A stretch of DNA of 64,000 nucleotides, from NCBI RefSeq assembly GCF_003985125.1, contig NZ_ML133571.1, forward strand, positions 248,001-312,000. The letters run 5' to 3'. Position 1 is the stretch's first letter. Every line of letters begins with the position of its first letter. Positions 39,896 to 49,170 of this stretch are shown here, in pieces. The DNA comes from Rhizobium phaseoli. GTDB lineage: Bacteria > Pseudomonadota > Alphaproteobacteria > Rhizobiales > Rhizobiaceae. The notes under the pieces are model-generated. The model did no database searches, was not told the origin of the DNA, and was given only the letters and a program-made list of their open reading frames with translations. A program made the position numbers and the translations under genes.

Positions 39896-42552
39896 TGGCG
39901 GCTGAGGTCAAGACCACCTGCCCCTATTGCGGCGTCGGCTGCGGCGTTATCGCCACGGTCGACGACGCCGGCGCCGTCAGCGTCAAGGGCGACCCCGAGC
40001 ATCCGTCGAATTTCGGCCGGCTCTGCTCGAAGGGTTCGGCGCTGGCCGAAACCATCGATCTCGACGGCCGGCTGCTTTATCCCGAAATCGCAGGCGCGCG
40101 CAGCGGCTGGGACGAGGCACTCGATCTGGTCGCCCGTCGCTTTTCCGAAACGATCGCCGAACACGGGCCTGATTCCGTCGCCTTCTACGTCTCCGGCCAG
40201 TTGCTGACCGAAGATTACTACCTCGCCAACAAGCTGATGAAGGGCTTCATCGGCTCGGCCAATATCGACACTAATTCCAGGCTCTGCATGTCCTCGTCCG
40301 TGGCCGGGCATCGCCGCGCCTTCGGCGCCGATACCGTGCCAGGGACCTATGAGGATATCGAGCTTGCGGATCTGGTGGTGCTCACCGGCTCCAACCTCGC
40401 CTGGTGTCATCCCGTCATCTATCAGCGGCTGGCCGCGGCAAAGGCGGCGCGGCCGAACATGCGGATCGTAGTCATCGATCCGCGCCGGACGATGACATGC
40501 GATATCGCCGACCTGCATCTGGCCATCCGCCCGGACGGCGACGTCGCGCTGTTCATGGGGCTGCTTGCCCATCTCGCCACAAGCCCTGCGATCGACCAGA
40601 ACTATATCGCCTCCCATACGGAAGGTTTCGCCGGCGCCTTTGCTTCAGCCGCAGCGCTTGATATCAACGATCTGCTCGAACGGACCGGCCTGCCGGCCAT
40701 GCAGATTCGCGAATTCTTCCGCCTGTTCGAGACGACATCGAAGGTCGTCACCTGCTACAGCCAGGGCGTCAACCAATCCTCGTCCGGCACCGATAAGGTC
40801 AATGCCATCCTCAACTGCCACCTGGCGACCGGCCGCATCGGCCGCCCAGGCATGGGCCCCTTCTCGCTGACCGGCCAGCCGAACGCCATGGGCGGGCGCG
40901 AAGTGGGCGGTCTCGCCAACATGCTCGCCGCCCATATGGCAATCGAAAATCCTGAAGACCGCGACCGCGTTCAGCGCTTTTGGGAATCGCCGGTCATCGC
41001 ATCAAAACCCGGTTTGAAAGCGGTCGACATGTTCCGCGCCGTCGCCGACGGGCGCATCAAGGCGCTCTGGATCATGGCCACCAATCCTGTTGTCTCGATG
41101 CCGGATGCGAACAGCGTCGAAAGCGCAATCGCCGCCTGTCCCTTCGTCGTCGTCTCCGACATTCTGCGAGAGACGGATACGGCCCGGCACGCACAGGTGC
41201 TTCTGCCCTCGCTCGGCTGGGGCGAGAAAGACGGCACGGTCACCAATTCCGAACGGCGCATTTCCAGGCAGCGGCCGTTTCTCGGCATATCAGGCGATGC
41301 GAAGGCCGACTGGTGGCAGCTCGCCGAGGTCGGGCGCCGCATGGGATTTGCTGCCGCCTTCGACTTCGATGCGCCGGCCGAAATCTTCGCCGAACACGCC
41401 GCCCTTTCCGCCTTCGAAAACAACGGCAGCCGCGACTTCGACATCGGCGCCCGCGCCGACATGACCGGCGCCGCCTATGACGAACTGTCGCCCTTCCAAT
41501 GGCCGCAGGCGGCAGGCAGCTCGCCCGGCGTCACCCGCTTCTTCGCCGATGGCGGTTTCTACCATGCCGACGGCAAGGCACGCTTCGTCGCGGTGGAACC
41601 GCCCGCAACCGATCGCACCAATGCTGACTTCCCCTTCACGCTGAATACCGGGCGCATCCGCGACCAGTGGCACACGATGACGCGAACCGGAAAGAGCGCC
41701 AGGCTTTCCGCCCATATCGCCGAACCCTTTGCCGAGATCCATCCGCGCGATGCGATCGAGGCCGGCATATCGAGCGCCGGTCTCGTCGAGATCGACAGCC
41801 CGCACGGCCAGGCGATCGTCCGGGCCCTGGTGACCGATCGCCAGGCGCGCGGCGGCATTTTCGCACCGATGCACTGGAACGACCAGTTCGCGGCAAAAGG
41901 TCGGATCGACGCGCTTGTCGCGCCGATCACCGACCCTTTTTCCGGTCAACCGGCGTCGAAAAACGTTGCCGTCGCCGTTCGCCCCTTCCGCGCCACCCAT
42001 TACGGTTTCGCCGTTTCGGCCGTCAAACCGGCCATGCCTGACGCGGCCTATTGGGCGCTGGCGAAGGCCGTCGGCGGCTGGAGGCTGGAACTTGCCTTCT
42101 CCGAAGCCGTCGACGACTGGGTGGCCTGGTGCCGCGCGGTTTTCGCCATTCCCGACGAAATCGAACCGCTGGGTTATGCCGACCGGCAGACCGGCGACCT
42201 CAGGCTTGCATTCTTCGACGGCGAGACGCTGCTTGCCGCCCTGTTCCTTGCACGAGAGCCGGTCGCCGTCGCGCGCAATTGGGCGATCTCGCAGCTTTCC
42301 GTTGCGCACGGCGATCTGAGGAAACGCTTTGCGCTCGTTGCTGGTCGTCCCGGGGCTGGCAGGCCGGATCCGGGTGCGACCGTCTGCTCCTGCTTCAGCG
42401 TCGGGGTCAACCAGATCGCCGCTGCCGTGCGCGGCGGATGCCACAGCGTCGAGGCCGTCGGCAAGGAAACGAGCGCCGGAACCAATTGCGGCTCCTGCCG
42501 CAGCGAAATCGGCCGGATCATTGATCGCTGTCTTGCCGCGGCCGCGGAGTGA
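39895..42552 (+). CDS. nasA: Assimilatory nitrate reductase catalytic subunit
   Basis: The 885-residue molybdoenzyme reduces nitrate to nitrite in the cytoplasm. It has Cys9, Cys12, Cys16 and Cys44 for the N-terminal [4Fe-4S] cluster, the molybdopterin guanine dinucleotide domains (QLLTEDYYLANKLMKGFIGS, INTNSRLCMSS-like, GRPGMGPFSLTGQPNAMGG, WIMATNPVVSMPDANSVE), and a C-terminal BFD-type [2Fe-2S] domain (VCSCFSVGV to NCGSCRSEI). The extra cluster accepts electrons from a partner reductase, consistent with the NADH-type assimilatory class. It is the last gene of the operon. Confidence 0.97.
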   Translation: MAAEVKTTCPYCGVGCGVIATVDDAGAVSVKGDPEHPSNFGRLCSKGSALAETIDLDGRLLYPEIAGARSGWDEALDLVARRFSETIAEHGPDSVAFYVSGQLLTEDYYLANKLMKGFIGSANIDTNSRLCMSSSVAGHRRAFGADTVPGTYEDIELADLVVLTGSNLAWCHPVIYQRLAAAKAARPNMRIVVIDPRRTMTCDIADLHLAIRPDGDVALFMGLLAHLATSPAIDQNYIASHTEGFAGAFASAAALDINDLLERTGLPAMQIREFFRLFETTSKVVTCYSQGVNQSSSGTDKVNAILNCHLATGRIGRPGMGPFSLTGQPNAMGGREVGGLANMLAAHMAIENPEDRDRVQRFWESPVIASKPGLKAVDMFRAVADGRIKALWIMATNPVVSMPDANSVESAIAACPFVVVSDILRETDTARHAQVLLPSLGWGEKDGTVTNSERRISRQRPFLGISGDAKADWWQLAEVGRRMGFAAAFDFDAPAEIFAEHAALSAFENNGSRDFDIGARADMTGAAYDELSPFQWPQAAGSSPGVTRFFADGGFYHADGKARFVAVEPPATDRTNADFPFTLNTGRIRDQWHTMTRTGKSARLSAHIAEPFAEIHPRDAIEAGISSAGLVEIDSPHGQAIVRALVTDRQARGGIFAPMHWNDQFAAKGRIDALVAPITDPFSGQPASKNVAVAVRPFRATHYGFAVSAVKPAMPDAAYWALAKAVGGWRLELAFSEAVDDWVAWCRAVFAIPDEIEPLGYADRQTGDLRLAFFDGETLLAALFLAREPVAVARNWAISQLSVAHGDLRKRFALVAGRPGAGRPDPGATVCSCFSVGVNQIAAAVRGGCHSVEAVGKETSAGTNCGSCRSEIGRIIDRCLAAAAE

Positions 42553-42578
42553 AAGGCAGGAAACCGAAATGCGGCCTG

Positions 42579-43283
42579 CTATAAGGCCGCGTTCGAGACG
42601 ACGAGCATTTTATGGTCGTCCGAGATGCGAACCGAGATCTGATCATAGGATGGGAGGGTCGGGTGAAGTGTCTCCATCTTGTGGTGATGGGTAGCCGTAA
42701 CGACCATGACATCGGCGCCTGCGGCCTCTCCAGCGGCGATGCCGGCAGCAACATCCTCGAACACCAGGCAATCCTCCGAACTGACACCGAGGCGTTCGGC
42801 ACCGAGGATATAACATTGCGGATTGGGTTTTCCGACCGTCACATCCTCGGCCGTCACCATGAACCTCGGCCGCGGCAAACCTGCCGCCTCCAGCCGCCGG
42901 TGCGCCAGACGCAAAGGTGAAGAGGTGACGATCGCCCAGCGATCCGGCGGCAGCGAGTTCAGGAAAGCCGCCGCTCCTGGAATGGGAACGACGTCTCTGA
43001 CATCAGCGATTTCCGCCTCGGTCACCAATTTTGCCTCATATTCGGGGTCGATGCCGGGCAGATTCAGCCGGGTAATCGTGTCGATGCCGCGCGAGCCGTG
43101 CATCTTAGGCAAAAATTCTTCGACATCGAGCCCGTGACGCCGCGCCCATTCGCTCCATGCGCGCTCGGCCGCGTGAATCGAGTTGAGGATGGTGCCGTCC
43201 ATATCGAACAGGAAGGCGGCATAAGGCTTCTCGAAGCCGCGGGGCATCGGCAGGGACAAAGGCGGATCCTTTTGGGAGAGCAT
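42579..43283 (-). CDS. HAD-superfamily phosphatase
   Basis: A 234-residue HAD-IA hydrolase. The nucleophile Asp27 and Asp29 lie in FLFDMDGTILNS, motif II in AIVTSSPLRL, motif III Lys in VGKPNPQCYI and motif IV in CLVFEDVAAG. The alpha-helical cap (AWSEWARRHGLDVEEFLPKM) is of the sugar-phosphatase type. It converges with nasA. The substrate is probably a small phosphorylated sugar or sugar alcohol. Confidence 0.9.
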   Translation of the reverse strand: MLSQKDPPLSLPMPRGFEKPYAAFLFDMDGTILNSIHAAERAWSEWARRHGLDVEEFLPKMHGSRGIDTITRLNLPGIDPEYEAKLVTEAEIADVRDVVPIPGAAAFLNSLPPDRWAIVTSSPLRLAHRRLEAAGLPRPRFMVTAEDVTVGKPNPQCYILGAERLGVSSEDCLVFEDVAAGIAAGEAAGADVMVVTATHHHKMETLHPTLPSYDQISVRISDDHKMLVVSNAAL

Positions 43284-43670
43284 CGGATGGTTGTCGCTAT
43301 CGCCGGATCAAACGGCAAATCAGCAGCTTTTGCAAGCTTTCAAGGCGACAGTCCATCTCGTGCCATGCATCAGGGGACGCAGTTTCAGCGGATCCGTCCG
43401 CGAGCAAATCCACATGGACCGGCAAGGGCGATAGACCGAGATCTGCCGCCTCGCGAGGGGTAATGATCAATAACGCCCTTGAGCTGCGGAGCGGCGTTTC
43501 CTCATGCCACTACGGCAGGTGGGCACGCCAATCCAGCGGCTTTGCCGTTACGGTTTATCTGCAGCGATACAAGGTACGCGTGCAAAGTTTCTCAGAAATT
43601 TCGGAACAATGATTCAGAGGTGTAGTTACCCAAGGGTCATCCAAGATGAAAATCAAAGGAGGATATCCTC
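43284..43670. other. Spacer with an EcfG-like promoter, no gene
   Basis: I see no coding sequence between the HAD gene start and 43671. A promoter for the next gene lies near the right end. Confidence 0.6.
43603..43627 (+). promoter_or_regulatory. EcfG-like promoter before 43671
   Basis: GGAAC (43603-43607), 17 bases, GTT (43625-43627), 44 bases upstream of the secreted-protein start. Confidence 0.58.
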
Positions 43671-43997
43671 ATGACAAGATCCCTTATCGCCGCGTCGCTG
43701 CTGGCAATCGGCATGGCATCTTCGGCCTTTGCGCAGTCGAACCCCGATCCGATCGGGCCGACGAATGGTGGCTCGACCGATCCGAGTTCGGGTAACTATT
43801 CGTCCGATTACACCAACAGCGACAACGGTATTCATCCAGTACAGGTCGCTCCGGTCGATCCGACCACGACACAGAGCATCGGCCGGCCGCAGTCCATGGA
43901 ATGCCCCGGCATGCCGCAGCAGATGTCCGGCGTCGATACGCGCGGCGGTCAGAGCGGCGCATCGATCAGCGAAGCGTGCCGCGAATACGACAACTAA
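43671..43997 (+). CDS. Small secreted protein
   Basis: The 108-residue precursor has a signal peptide (MTRSLIAASLLAIGMASSAF, cleavage at AFAQS). The mature part is polar and low in helices (NPDPIGPTNGGSTDPSSGNY), with two cysteines near the C-terminus (ECPGM and EACREY). AAAGGAGG precedes the start. It is probably a periplasmic stress protein under the EcfG-like promoter upstream. No family is recognised. Confidence 0.72.
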   Translation: MTRSLIAASLLAIGMASSAFAQSNPDPIGPTNGGSTDPSSGNYSSDYTNSDNGIHPVQVAPVDPTTTQSIGRPQSMECPGMPQQMSGVDTRGGQSGASISEACREYDN

Positions 43998-44049
43998 ACA
44001 GGCAATTTCTCCTCCCAAAGCGCGTCGCGCGAGCGCGCGTCATGCATGG

Positions 44050-44077
44050 AAAGGGCCGGTTCACGCCGGCCTTTTTT
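44050..44077 (+). terminator. Terminator after the secreted-protein gene
   Basis: GGCCGG pairs with CCGGCC around TTCACG and is followed by TTTTTT, about 55 bases past the stop. Confidence 0.82.
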
Positions 44078-44112
44078 CATGTCGCGGCAGCGGTGAAAAA
44101 CTCGCCGCGCGC

Positions 44113-44138
44113 TGAAACTTTTAATCCGGGCCTTCCGT
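44113..44138 (+). promoter_or_regulatory. ECF-type promoter of the photolyase operon
   Basis: TGAAAC (44113-44118), 16 bases, CGTA (44135-44138), about 45 bases upstream of phrB. The -35 and -10 words match those upstream of chrR (TGATCC-N16-CGTA) in layout. Confidence 0.55.
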
Positions 44139-44183
44139 ACATCCGTAGCAGCTTGAACGGCACACAGATGGGGAACGGCTTCA

Positions 44184-45632
44184 TTGGCAAAGGACGCAGC
44201 AAAACCTGTCATCCTCTGGTTTCGCAAGGATTTACGCCTTGATGACAACAAGGCGCTCAACGCCGCCCATTTTTCGGGGCGGCCGATCATTTCTCTGTAC
44301 ATAAGGGAGCCGGAGGCTGCAGGCACCGGTCCTTTAGGGGCGGCGCAGGCCTGGTGGCTGCACCATTCGCTGGAAGCGCTGGACGGCTCGCTGCGCAAGC
44401 GGCGCGGAGGGCTCTTGCTTGCCAGCGGCGAAGCGCTTGAAGTGCTCCGCGCCCTGATCAGGCAAAGCGACGCCGATGCCGTCTTCTGGAACCGGCGCTA
44501 TGATCCGCCGGGCATCTCCATCGACGCCCGCATCGAGCACGAACTGGAAAAGCGGGCGATCGAAGTGAAAAGCTTCGGCGGCCAACTGCTGCACGAACCT
44601 TCGCAGCTGATGACCGGCAGCGGCACACCCTATCGCGTCTATACGCCTTTCTGGCGCGCGCTCGAGAGCTCCATCGAACCCGAGCCGCTGGACATTCCGT
44701 CGAAATTACAGCTGGCATCGAAGCTTCCCGGATCGGAAAAGTTGGAGAGCTGGAAGTTGCTGTCGACGCAGCCGGACTGGGCGAGCAATTTCGCAGATCT
44801 CTGGACGCCCGGTGAGGAAGGCGCTCAGGAAAAGCTTCGCACTTTCATTGAGGATAGGCTCGACGGCTACAAGGAAAACCGTGACTATCCGGCAAAACCG
44901 GCAACATCGATGCTGTCGCCGCATCTGGCGCTCGGCGAGATCTCCCCTGCCCGCATCTGGGATGCGACGCGCGGCTTGTCGAAACACGTGCCGGCCGCCG
45001 ACATCGTGCATTTTCGCAAGGAAATCGCCTGGCGCGAATTCTCCTATCACCTGCTCGCCCATTTCCCGCGTCTTGCGACGGCCAACTGGGACGACCGTTT
45101 CGACGGCTTCGAATGGCGTCGCGCCGAGAAAGATTTCAAAGCGTGGTCCCGCGGCATGACCGGCTATCCGATTGTCGATGCCGGCATGCGCCAGCTCTGG
45201 CGTTACGGTTGGATGCACAATCGCGTGCGGATGATCGCCGCCTCTTTCCTCATCAAGGACCTGATGGTCGACTGGCGCCACGGCGAGGCCTGGTTCCGGG
45301 ATACGTTGGTCGATGCCGACCCGGCCAACAACGCGGCAAGCTGGCAATGGGTGGCGGGGTCGGGCGCGGATGCCTCGCCGTTCTTCCGCATCTTCAATCC
45401 TGTGCTGCAGGGCGAAAAATTCGATCCCGACGGCGACTTTGTCAGGGCTCATGTGCCGGAGCTTCGGAAGCTCGACGCAAAATATATCCACCGGCCGTTC
45501 GAGGCGCCGAAGAGCGTGCTCGACGCGGCTGACGTCATCCTTGGCGAGACTTATCCGGAACCCGTCGTCGATCACGCCGGAGCCCGCAAGCGGGCGCTCG
45601 CCGCCTACAACGCCATAAGGGGCGCGGCATGA
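44184..45632 (+). CDS. phrB: Deoxyribodipyrimidine photolyase
   Basis: The 482-residue flavoprotein uses blue light to split cyclobutane pyrimidine dimers. The N-terminal antenna domain begins VILWFRKDLRLDDNKALNAA. The FAD-binding domain shows RDYPAKPATSMLSPHLALGE, WREFSYHLLAHFP, TGYPIVDAGMRQLWRYGWMHNRVRM and DPANNAASWQWVAGSGADASPFFRIFNP in order. The start is TTG 44184: GGGGAACGG precedes it and no in-frame ATG fits. It overlaps the next gene by ATGA. It is a standard member of singlet-oxygen and light-stress regulons. Confidence 0.96.
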   Translation: MAKDAAKPVILWFRKDLRLDDNKALNAAHFSGRPIISLYIREPEAAGTGPLGAAQAWWLHHSLEALDGSLRKRRGGLLLASGEALEVLRALIRQSDADAVFWNRRYDPPGISIDARIEHELEKRAIEVKSFGGQLLHEPSQLMTGSGTPYRVYTPFWRALESSIEPEPLDIPSKLQLASKLPGSEKLESWKLLSTQPDWASNFADLWTPGEEGAQEKLRTFIEDRLDGYKENRDYPAKPATSMLSPHLALGEISPARIWDATRGLSKHVPAADIVHFRKEIAWREFSYHLLAHFPRLATANWDDRFDGFEWRRAEKDFKAWSRGMTGYPIVDAGMRQLWRYGWMHNRVRMIAASFLIKDLMVDWRHGEAWFRDTLVDADPANNAASWQWVAGSGADASPFFRIFNPVLQGEKFDPDGDFVRAHVPELRKLDAKYIHRPFEAPKSVLDAADVILGETYPEPVVDHAGARKRALAAYNAIRGAA

Positions 45633-46966
45633 ACGCGCATTTCGGTTCCACTCCGCGGCGGCTGAAAATCGCCGTCATCGGCTCCGGCATTTCCGGCGCC
45701 TCCGCAGCTTGGGCATTGCGTGAGGTGCATCAGGTTACGCTTTACGAGAAGCAGGCGCGGCCAGGCGGCCATACGGCGACGGTCGACTTGGATTACGAAG
45801 GATTTCGGATTGCAGTCGATACCGGCTTCATCGTCTATAACGAATTGAATTACCCGAACCTGACGGCGCTCTTTGCCGAGCTCGGCGTTGCGACACATGC
45901 GAGCGACATGAGCTTCTCGCTCTCACTCGACCGCGGCAAACTGGAATGGAGCGGCGGCGGGCTCTCGTCGATCTTCGCCCAGAAGCGCAATCTGCTGCGC
46001 CCCTCGTTCCTCTGGATGATCCGCGAGATCCTGCGTTTCAATCGCACGTGTCTCGCAGATCGCGCCGCCGGCCATCTCGCCTCGCGATCACTCGGAGACT
46101 ATCTCGACTGGCGCGGCTTCTCGCCCGGCTTCACCAACAATTATCTCGTGCCGATGGCAGCAGCGATCTGGTCGACGCCATCGGCCCGCATGTTGCAGTT
46201 CCCGGCGGAGCATTTCGTCAATTTCTTCGACAATCACCGCCTGATCTACCACCGGCAGCAGCAATGGCGCACGGTGACGGGGGGTAGCCGCACCTATCTC
46301 GACCGGCTGCTCCAGCCGCTCGGCGAGCGAGTGAAACTGTCCTGCGGCGTGCGTGGAGTGATCCGCTCCGAACATGGCGTTACGATCATCGACGAAACGG
46401 GCAGCGAACGCGCCTTCGACAAAGTGATCTTCGCCTGCCACGGCGATCAGACGGCACGCCTGCTCACCAATGCCACCGGGCTCGAAAGCAGACTGCTTGC
46501 CGCCATCCCCTATCGGCCGAACCGCGTCGTCCTGCATCGCGACGAAGCGCTGATGCCGCAGCGGCGCAGGGTCTGGGCGTCATGGAACTATTTGCGCTCG
46601 AGCCATACGGATGGAATGGCGGGTGTAGCGGTCACCTACTGGATGAACCGGCTGCAGGGCATCGACTACAGATTCCCGCTGTTCGTGACGCTCAATCCGG
46701 GCCGCGAACCGGACCCTCGCAAGGTGTTTGCGGAATTCACTTACGAGCATCCGCAATTTTCAGCCGAGGCCATGGCGGCGCAACAGGCGCTGGCGGCCAT
46801 TCAGGGGGAGAATCATTGCCATTTCGCCGGCGCCTGGACGGGATACGGCTTCCACGAGGATGGGCTCGTTTCCGGCCTGGCGGCAGCCGAGGCCCTCGGT
46901 GGGGTCATACCCTGGAGGCCTTCCCGAACCATCTTCCACGAACCCCGAACGGATACGGCGGCATGA
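45629..46966 (+). CDS. FAD-dependent amine oxidase-like protein
   Basis: A 445-residue flavoprotein with the N-terminal motif VIGSGISGASAAWALR and the GGHTATV loop that follows in the NAD(P)/FAD-binding amine-oxidase group. The C-terminus has CHFAGAWTGYGFHEDGLVSG. Members of this group are found next to DUF1365 and cyclopropane fatty acid synthase genes across Proteobacteria, and have been proposed to act in modification of unsaturated fatty acids (for example furan fatty acid pathways). It is coupled to phrB and to the next gene by ATGA on both sides. Confidence 0.88.
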   Translation: MNAHFGSTPRRLKIAVIGSGISGASAAWALREVHQVTLYEKQARPGGHTATVDLDYEGFRIAVDTGFIVYNELNYPNLTALFAELGVATHASDMSFSLSLDRGKLEWSGGGLSSIFAQKRNLLRPSFLWMIREILRFNRTCLADRAAGHLASRSLGDYLDWRGFSPGFTNNYLVPMAAAIWSTPSARMLQFPAEHFVNFFDNHRLIYHRQQQWRTVTGGSRTYLDRLLQPLGERVKLSCGVRGVIRSEHGVTIIDETGSERAFDKVIFACHGDQTARLLTNATGLESRLLAAIPYRPNRVVLHRDEALMPQRRRVWASWNYLRSSHTDGMAGVAVTYWMNRLQGIDYRFPLFVTLNPGREPDPRKVFAEFTYEHPQFSAEAMAAQQALAAIQGENHCHFAGAWTGYGFHEDGLVSGLAAAEALGGVIPWRPSRTIFHEPRTDTAA

Positions 46967-47814
46967 GCGGGCGAGATAAGAGACGCGGTATCAGCATGAC
47001 TGAAAACGGCCCTCCACCGGATACCGCAGCGGCGCTCTATGTCGGCGACATCATGCATCAACGCACAAAACCCTTCGGCCATCGCTTCCGCTATCGGGTA
47101 TTCTCGCTGCTCGTCGATCTCGACAGGCTGGAGGAGGCCGGCAGCCTGTCGGCGCTGTTTTCCGTCAACCGAGGCAATCTCGTCTCTTTTCACGAACAGG
47201 ATCATGCCGCTGCCGGCAGCGCGACGTTGCGCGCCTATGCCGACCGGCTGCTTGCCGAGGCCGGGCTCGAACGCGCCGTAAACATATTGCTTGTCTGCTA
47301 TCCCCGCATTCTCGGCTATGTCTTCAATCCGCTCTCCGTCTATCACGCCTATGATGGCGACGGCGCGCTCGTCGCGATGATCTACGAGGTGCGCAACACC
47401 TTCGGCGAGCGGCATAGCTATGTCTGCCCCGTGGGGCATGGCGAACTGTCCGAAGGCGGGCTTCGCCAGAGTTGCAATAAGCTCTTCCACGTCTCGCCTT
47501 TCGTCGGCATGGCGGCGCGCTATCATTTCCGCATGCTGCCGCCCGGCGAGCATATCCGCTGGCGGATCCTCGAAACCGATCGCGAGGGCCCGCTCCTTTC
47601 GGCGACGTTCTCAGGACGGCAGGTCCCTTTGACCACCGCCTCGCTTCTCGGGCTGACAGCGCGCATCCCGTTCCTCACCTTCAAGATCATTGCCGGCATT
47701 CATTCGGAAGCGCTTAAGCTCCTGCTGAAGGGTGCGCGTTATTTCAGGCGCCCCATGCCGCCACCTGAAGTCAGCATCCACCGGCCCCGTTCGCTTGCAG
47801 ATGCGCCGGAATAA
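46963..47814 (+). CDS. DUF1365 family protein
   Basis: The 283-residue protein matches DUF1365: YVGDIMHQRTKPFGHRFRYR, then VFSLLVDLDRLE, LLVCYPRILGYVFNPLSVYH, EVRNTFGERHSYVCP and KLFHVSPFVGM. Members are almost always next to the FAD oxidoreductase and cyclopropane synthase, as here. They have a soluble fold without known catalytic residues. ATGA overlap with the preceding gene shows co-translation. Confidence 0.9.
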   Translation: MSGRDKRRGISMTENGPPPDTAAALYVGDIMHQRTKPFGHRFRYRVFSLLVDLDRLEEAGSLSALFSVNRGNLVSFHEQDHAAAGSATLRAYADRLLAEAGLERAVNILLVCYPRILGYVFNPLSVYHAYDGDGALVAMIYEVRNTFGERHSYVCPVGHGELSEGGLRQSCNKLFHVSPFVGMAARYHFRMLPPGEHIRWRILETDREGPLLSATFSGRQVPLTTASLLGLTARIPFLTFKIIAGIHSEALKLLLKGARYFRRPMPPPEVSIHRPRSLADAPE

Positions 47815-47910
47815 CATTAGCGTTTGACGCAATGGCCGGAGGCCGCCCGAGCACATCGCCCCGGATGTGTCGTCGTCCTTAACCGGCAAAAAAATGCTGG
47901 AGGAGGTTGG

Positions 47911-49170
47911 ATGAACAAGGCGCAGGACCGGAATCTGCTGGCCGGGGACGCGGTGACGCTGACGGCCGAAAACATATCCCGTCTGGTAAAAGGGCTGCCG
48001 TTCAAGGCGAAACTGGCGCTACGCGGGCTTCTGCGCATGCAACACGGCTCGCTTGCGGTTACCCTCCCCGACGGTCGCAGGCTGCTGATCGAGGGCAAGA
48101 AGGCCGGGCCGAAGGCGGCCCTCAGCCTCAACAACTGGAACCTTGCCTACCGGGCGCTGACAAGCGGCACGATCGGGGTTGCCGAAACCTATATGGACGG
48201 TGACTGGGACAGTCCTGATATCACCGCCTTCCTCGAACTTTTCCTTGTCAATGGCGAGGCCGCGCACCGCTATGCCCACGGCAAAAGCGGCGTCGGCCGC
48301 CTTGTCGAGCGTGTCCGCCACTGGAAGAACGCCAATACCAAGGCGGGCTCAAAGCGCAACATCTCCGCCCATTACGATCTCGGCAATGATTTCTACCGGC
48401 AATGGCTCGACCCGAGCATGACCTATTCCTCAGCGCTCTATTCGACTGGCGCCAACGATCTGCGATCGGCCCAGAACGCCAAGTACCGCGCGCTCGCAGA
48501 CGCGACCGGCATCGCGCCCGGCGATCATGTGCTGGAAATCGGCTGCGGCTGGGGCGGTTTTGCCGAATTTGCGGCCAGCGAGCTGAACTGCAAGGTAACC
48601 GGACTGACGATCAGCCGCGAGCAGCTCGCCTTTGCCGAGGAGCGCATCCGCAAAGCCGGCCTCGATGATCGAGTCGAATTCCGCTTTCAGGACTACCGCG
48701 ACGCGGCCGGGCTCTATGACCGGATCGTGTCGATCGAGATGTTCGAAGCGGTCGGCGAGAAATATTGGCCGTCCTACTTCTCCAAGCTCCGCCAATGCCT
48801 GAAGCCCGGCGGCAAGGCCGGGCTGCAGATCATTACCATCCGCCCCGAAGCCTTCGATCAATATCGCAGCAATCCTGACTTCATTCAGAAATATGTCTTT
48901 CCCGGCGGCATGCTGCCGACGCGCAATCATCTCGCCGAACTCGCCGGCAAGGTCGGTCTGTCACTGGTCAGGGACTTCAGTTTCGGGCTCGACTATGCCC
49001 GGACGCTGGCCGAATGGCGCGAGCGCTTCCGGTCGGTCTGGGAACGCATCCGCCCGATGGGATTCGACGAACGTTTCAAGCGGCTCTGGGAATTCTATCT
49101 GTTCTATTGCGAAGCCGGCTTCCGTGCCCGCAATATCGATGTGCGCCAGGTCGTGTTCTCACGCAGTTGA
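47911..49170 (+). CDS. cfa: Cyclopropane-fatty-acyl-phospholipid synthase family
   Basis: This 419-residue SAM-dependent enzyme modifies unsaturated phospholipid acyl chains. The N-terminal lipid-binding domain is followed by the methyltransferase core: HYDLGNDFYRQWLDPSMTYS, VLEIGCGWGGFAEFA, VTGLTISREQLAFAEERI, SIEMFEAVGEKYWPSYF and FPGGMLPT. All family motifs are present. CTGGAGGAGG lies directly before ATG 47911. In this cluster it could make cyclopropane or methylated (furan-type) fatty acids; both fit the neighbours. Confidence 0.94.
   Translation: MNKAQDRNLLAGDAVTLTAENISRLVKGLPFKAKLALRGLLRMQHGSLAVTLPDGRRLLIEGKKAGPKAALSLNNWNLAYRALTSGTIGVAETYMDGDWDSPDITAFLELFLVNGEAAHRYAHGKSGVGRLVERVRHWKNANTKAGSKRNISAHYDLGNDFYRQWLDPSMTYSSALYSTGANDLRSAQNAKYRALADATGIAPGDHVLEIGCGWGGFAEFAASELNCKVTGLTISREQLAFAEERIRKAGLDDRVEFRFQDYRDAAGLYDRIVSIEMFEAVGEKYWPSYFSKLRQCLKPGGKAGLQIITIRPEAFDQYRSNPDFIQKYVFPGGMLPTRNHLAELAGKVGLSLVRDFSFGLDYARTLAEWRERFRSVWERIRPMGFDERFKRLWEFYLFYCEAGFRARNIDVRQVVFSRS

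Noticed and set aside
41290..42444. Minus-strand open frame of about 380 codons inside nasA
   Set aside because: Antisense to the cluster and cofactor domains of nasA, with no recognisable protein features.
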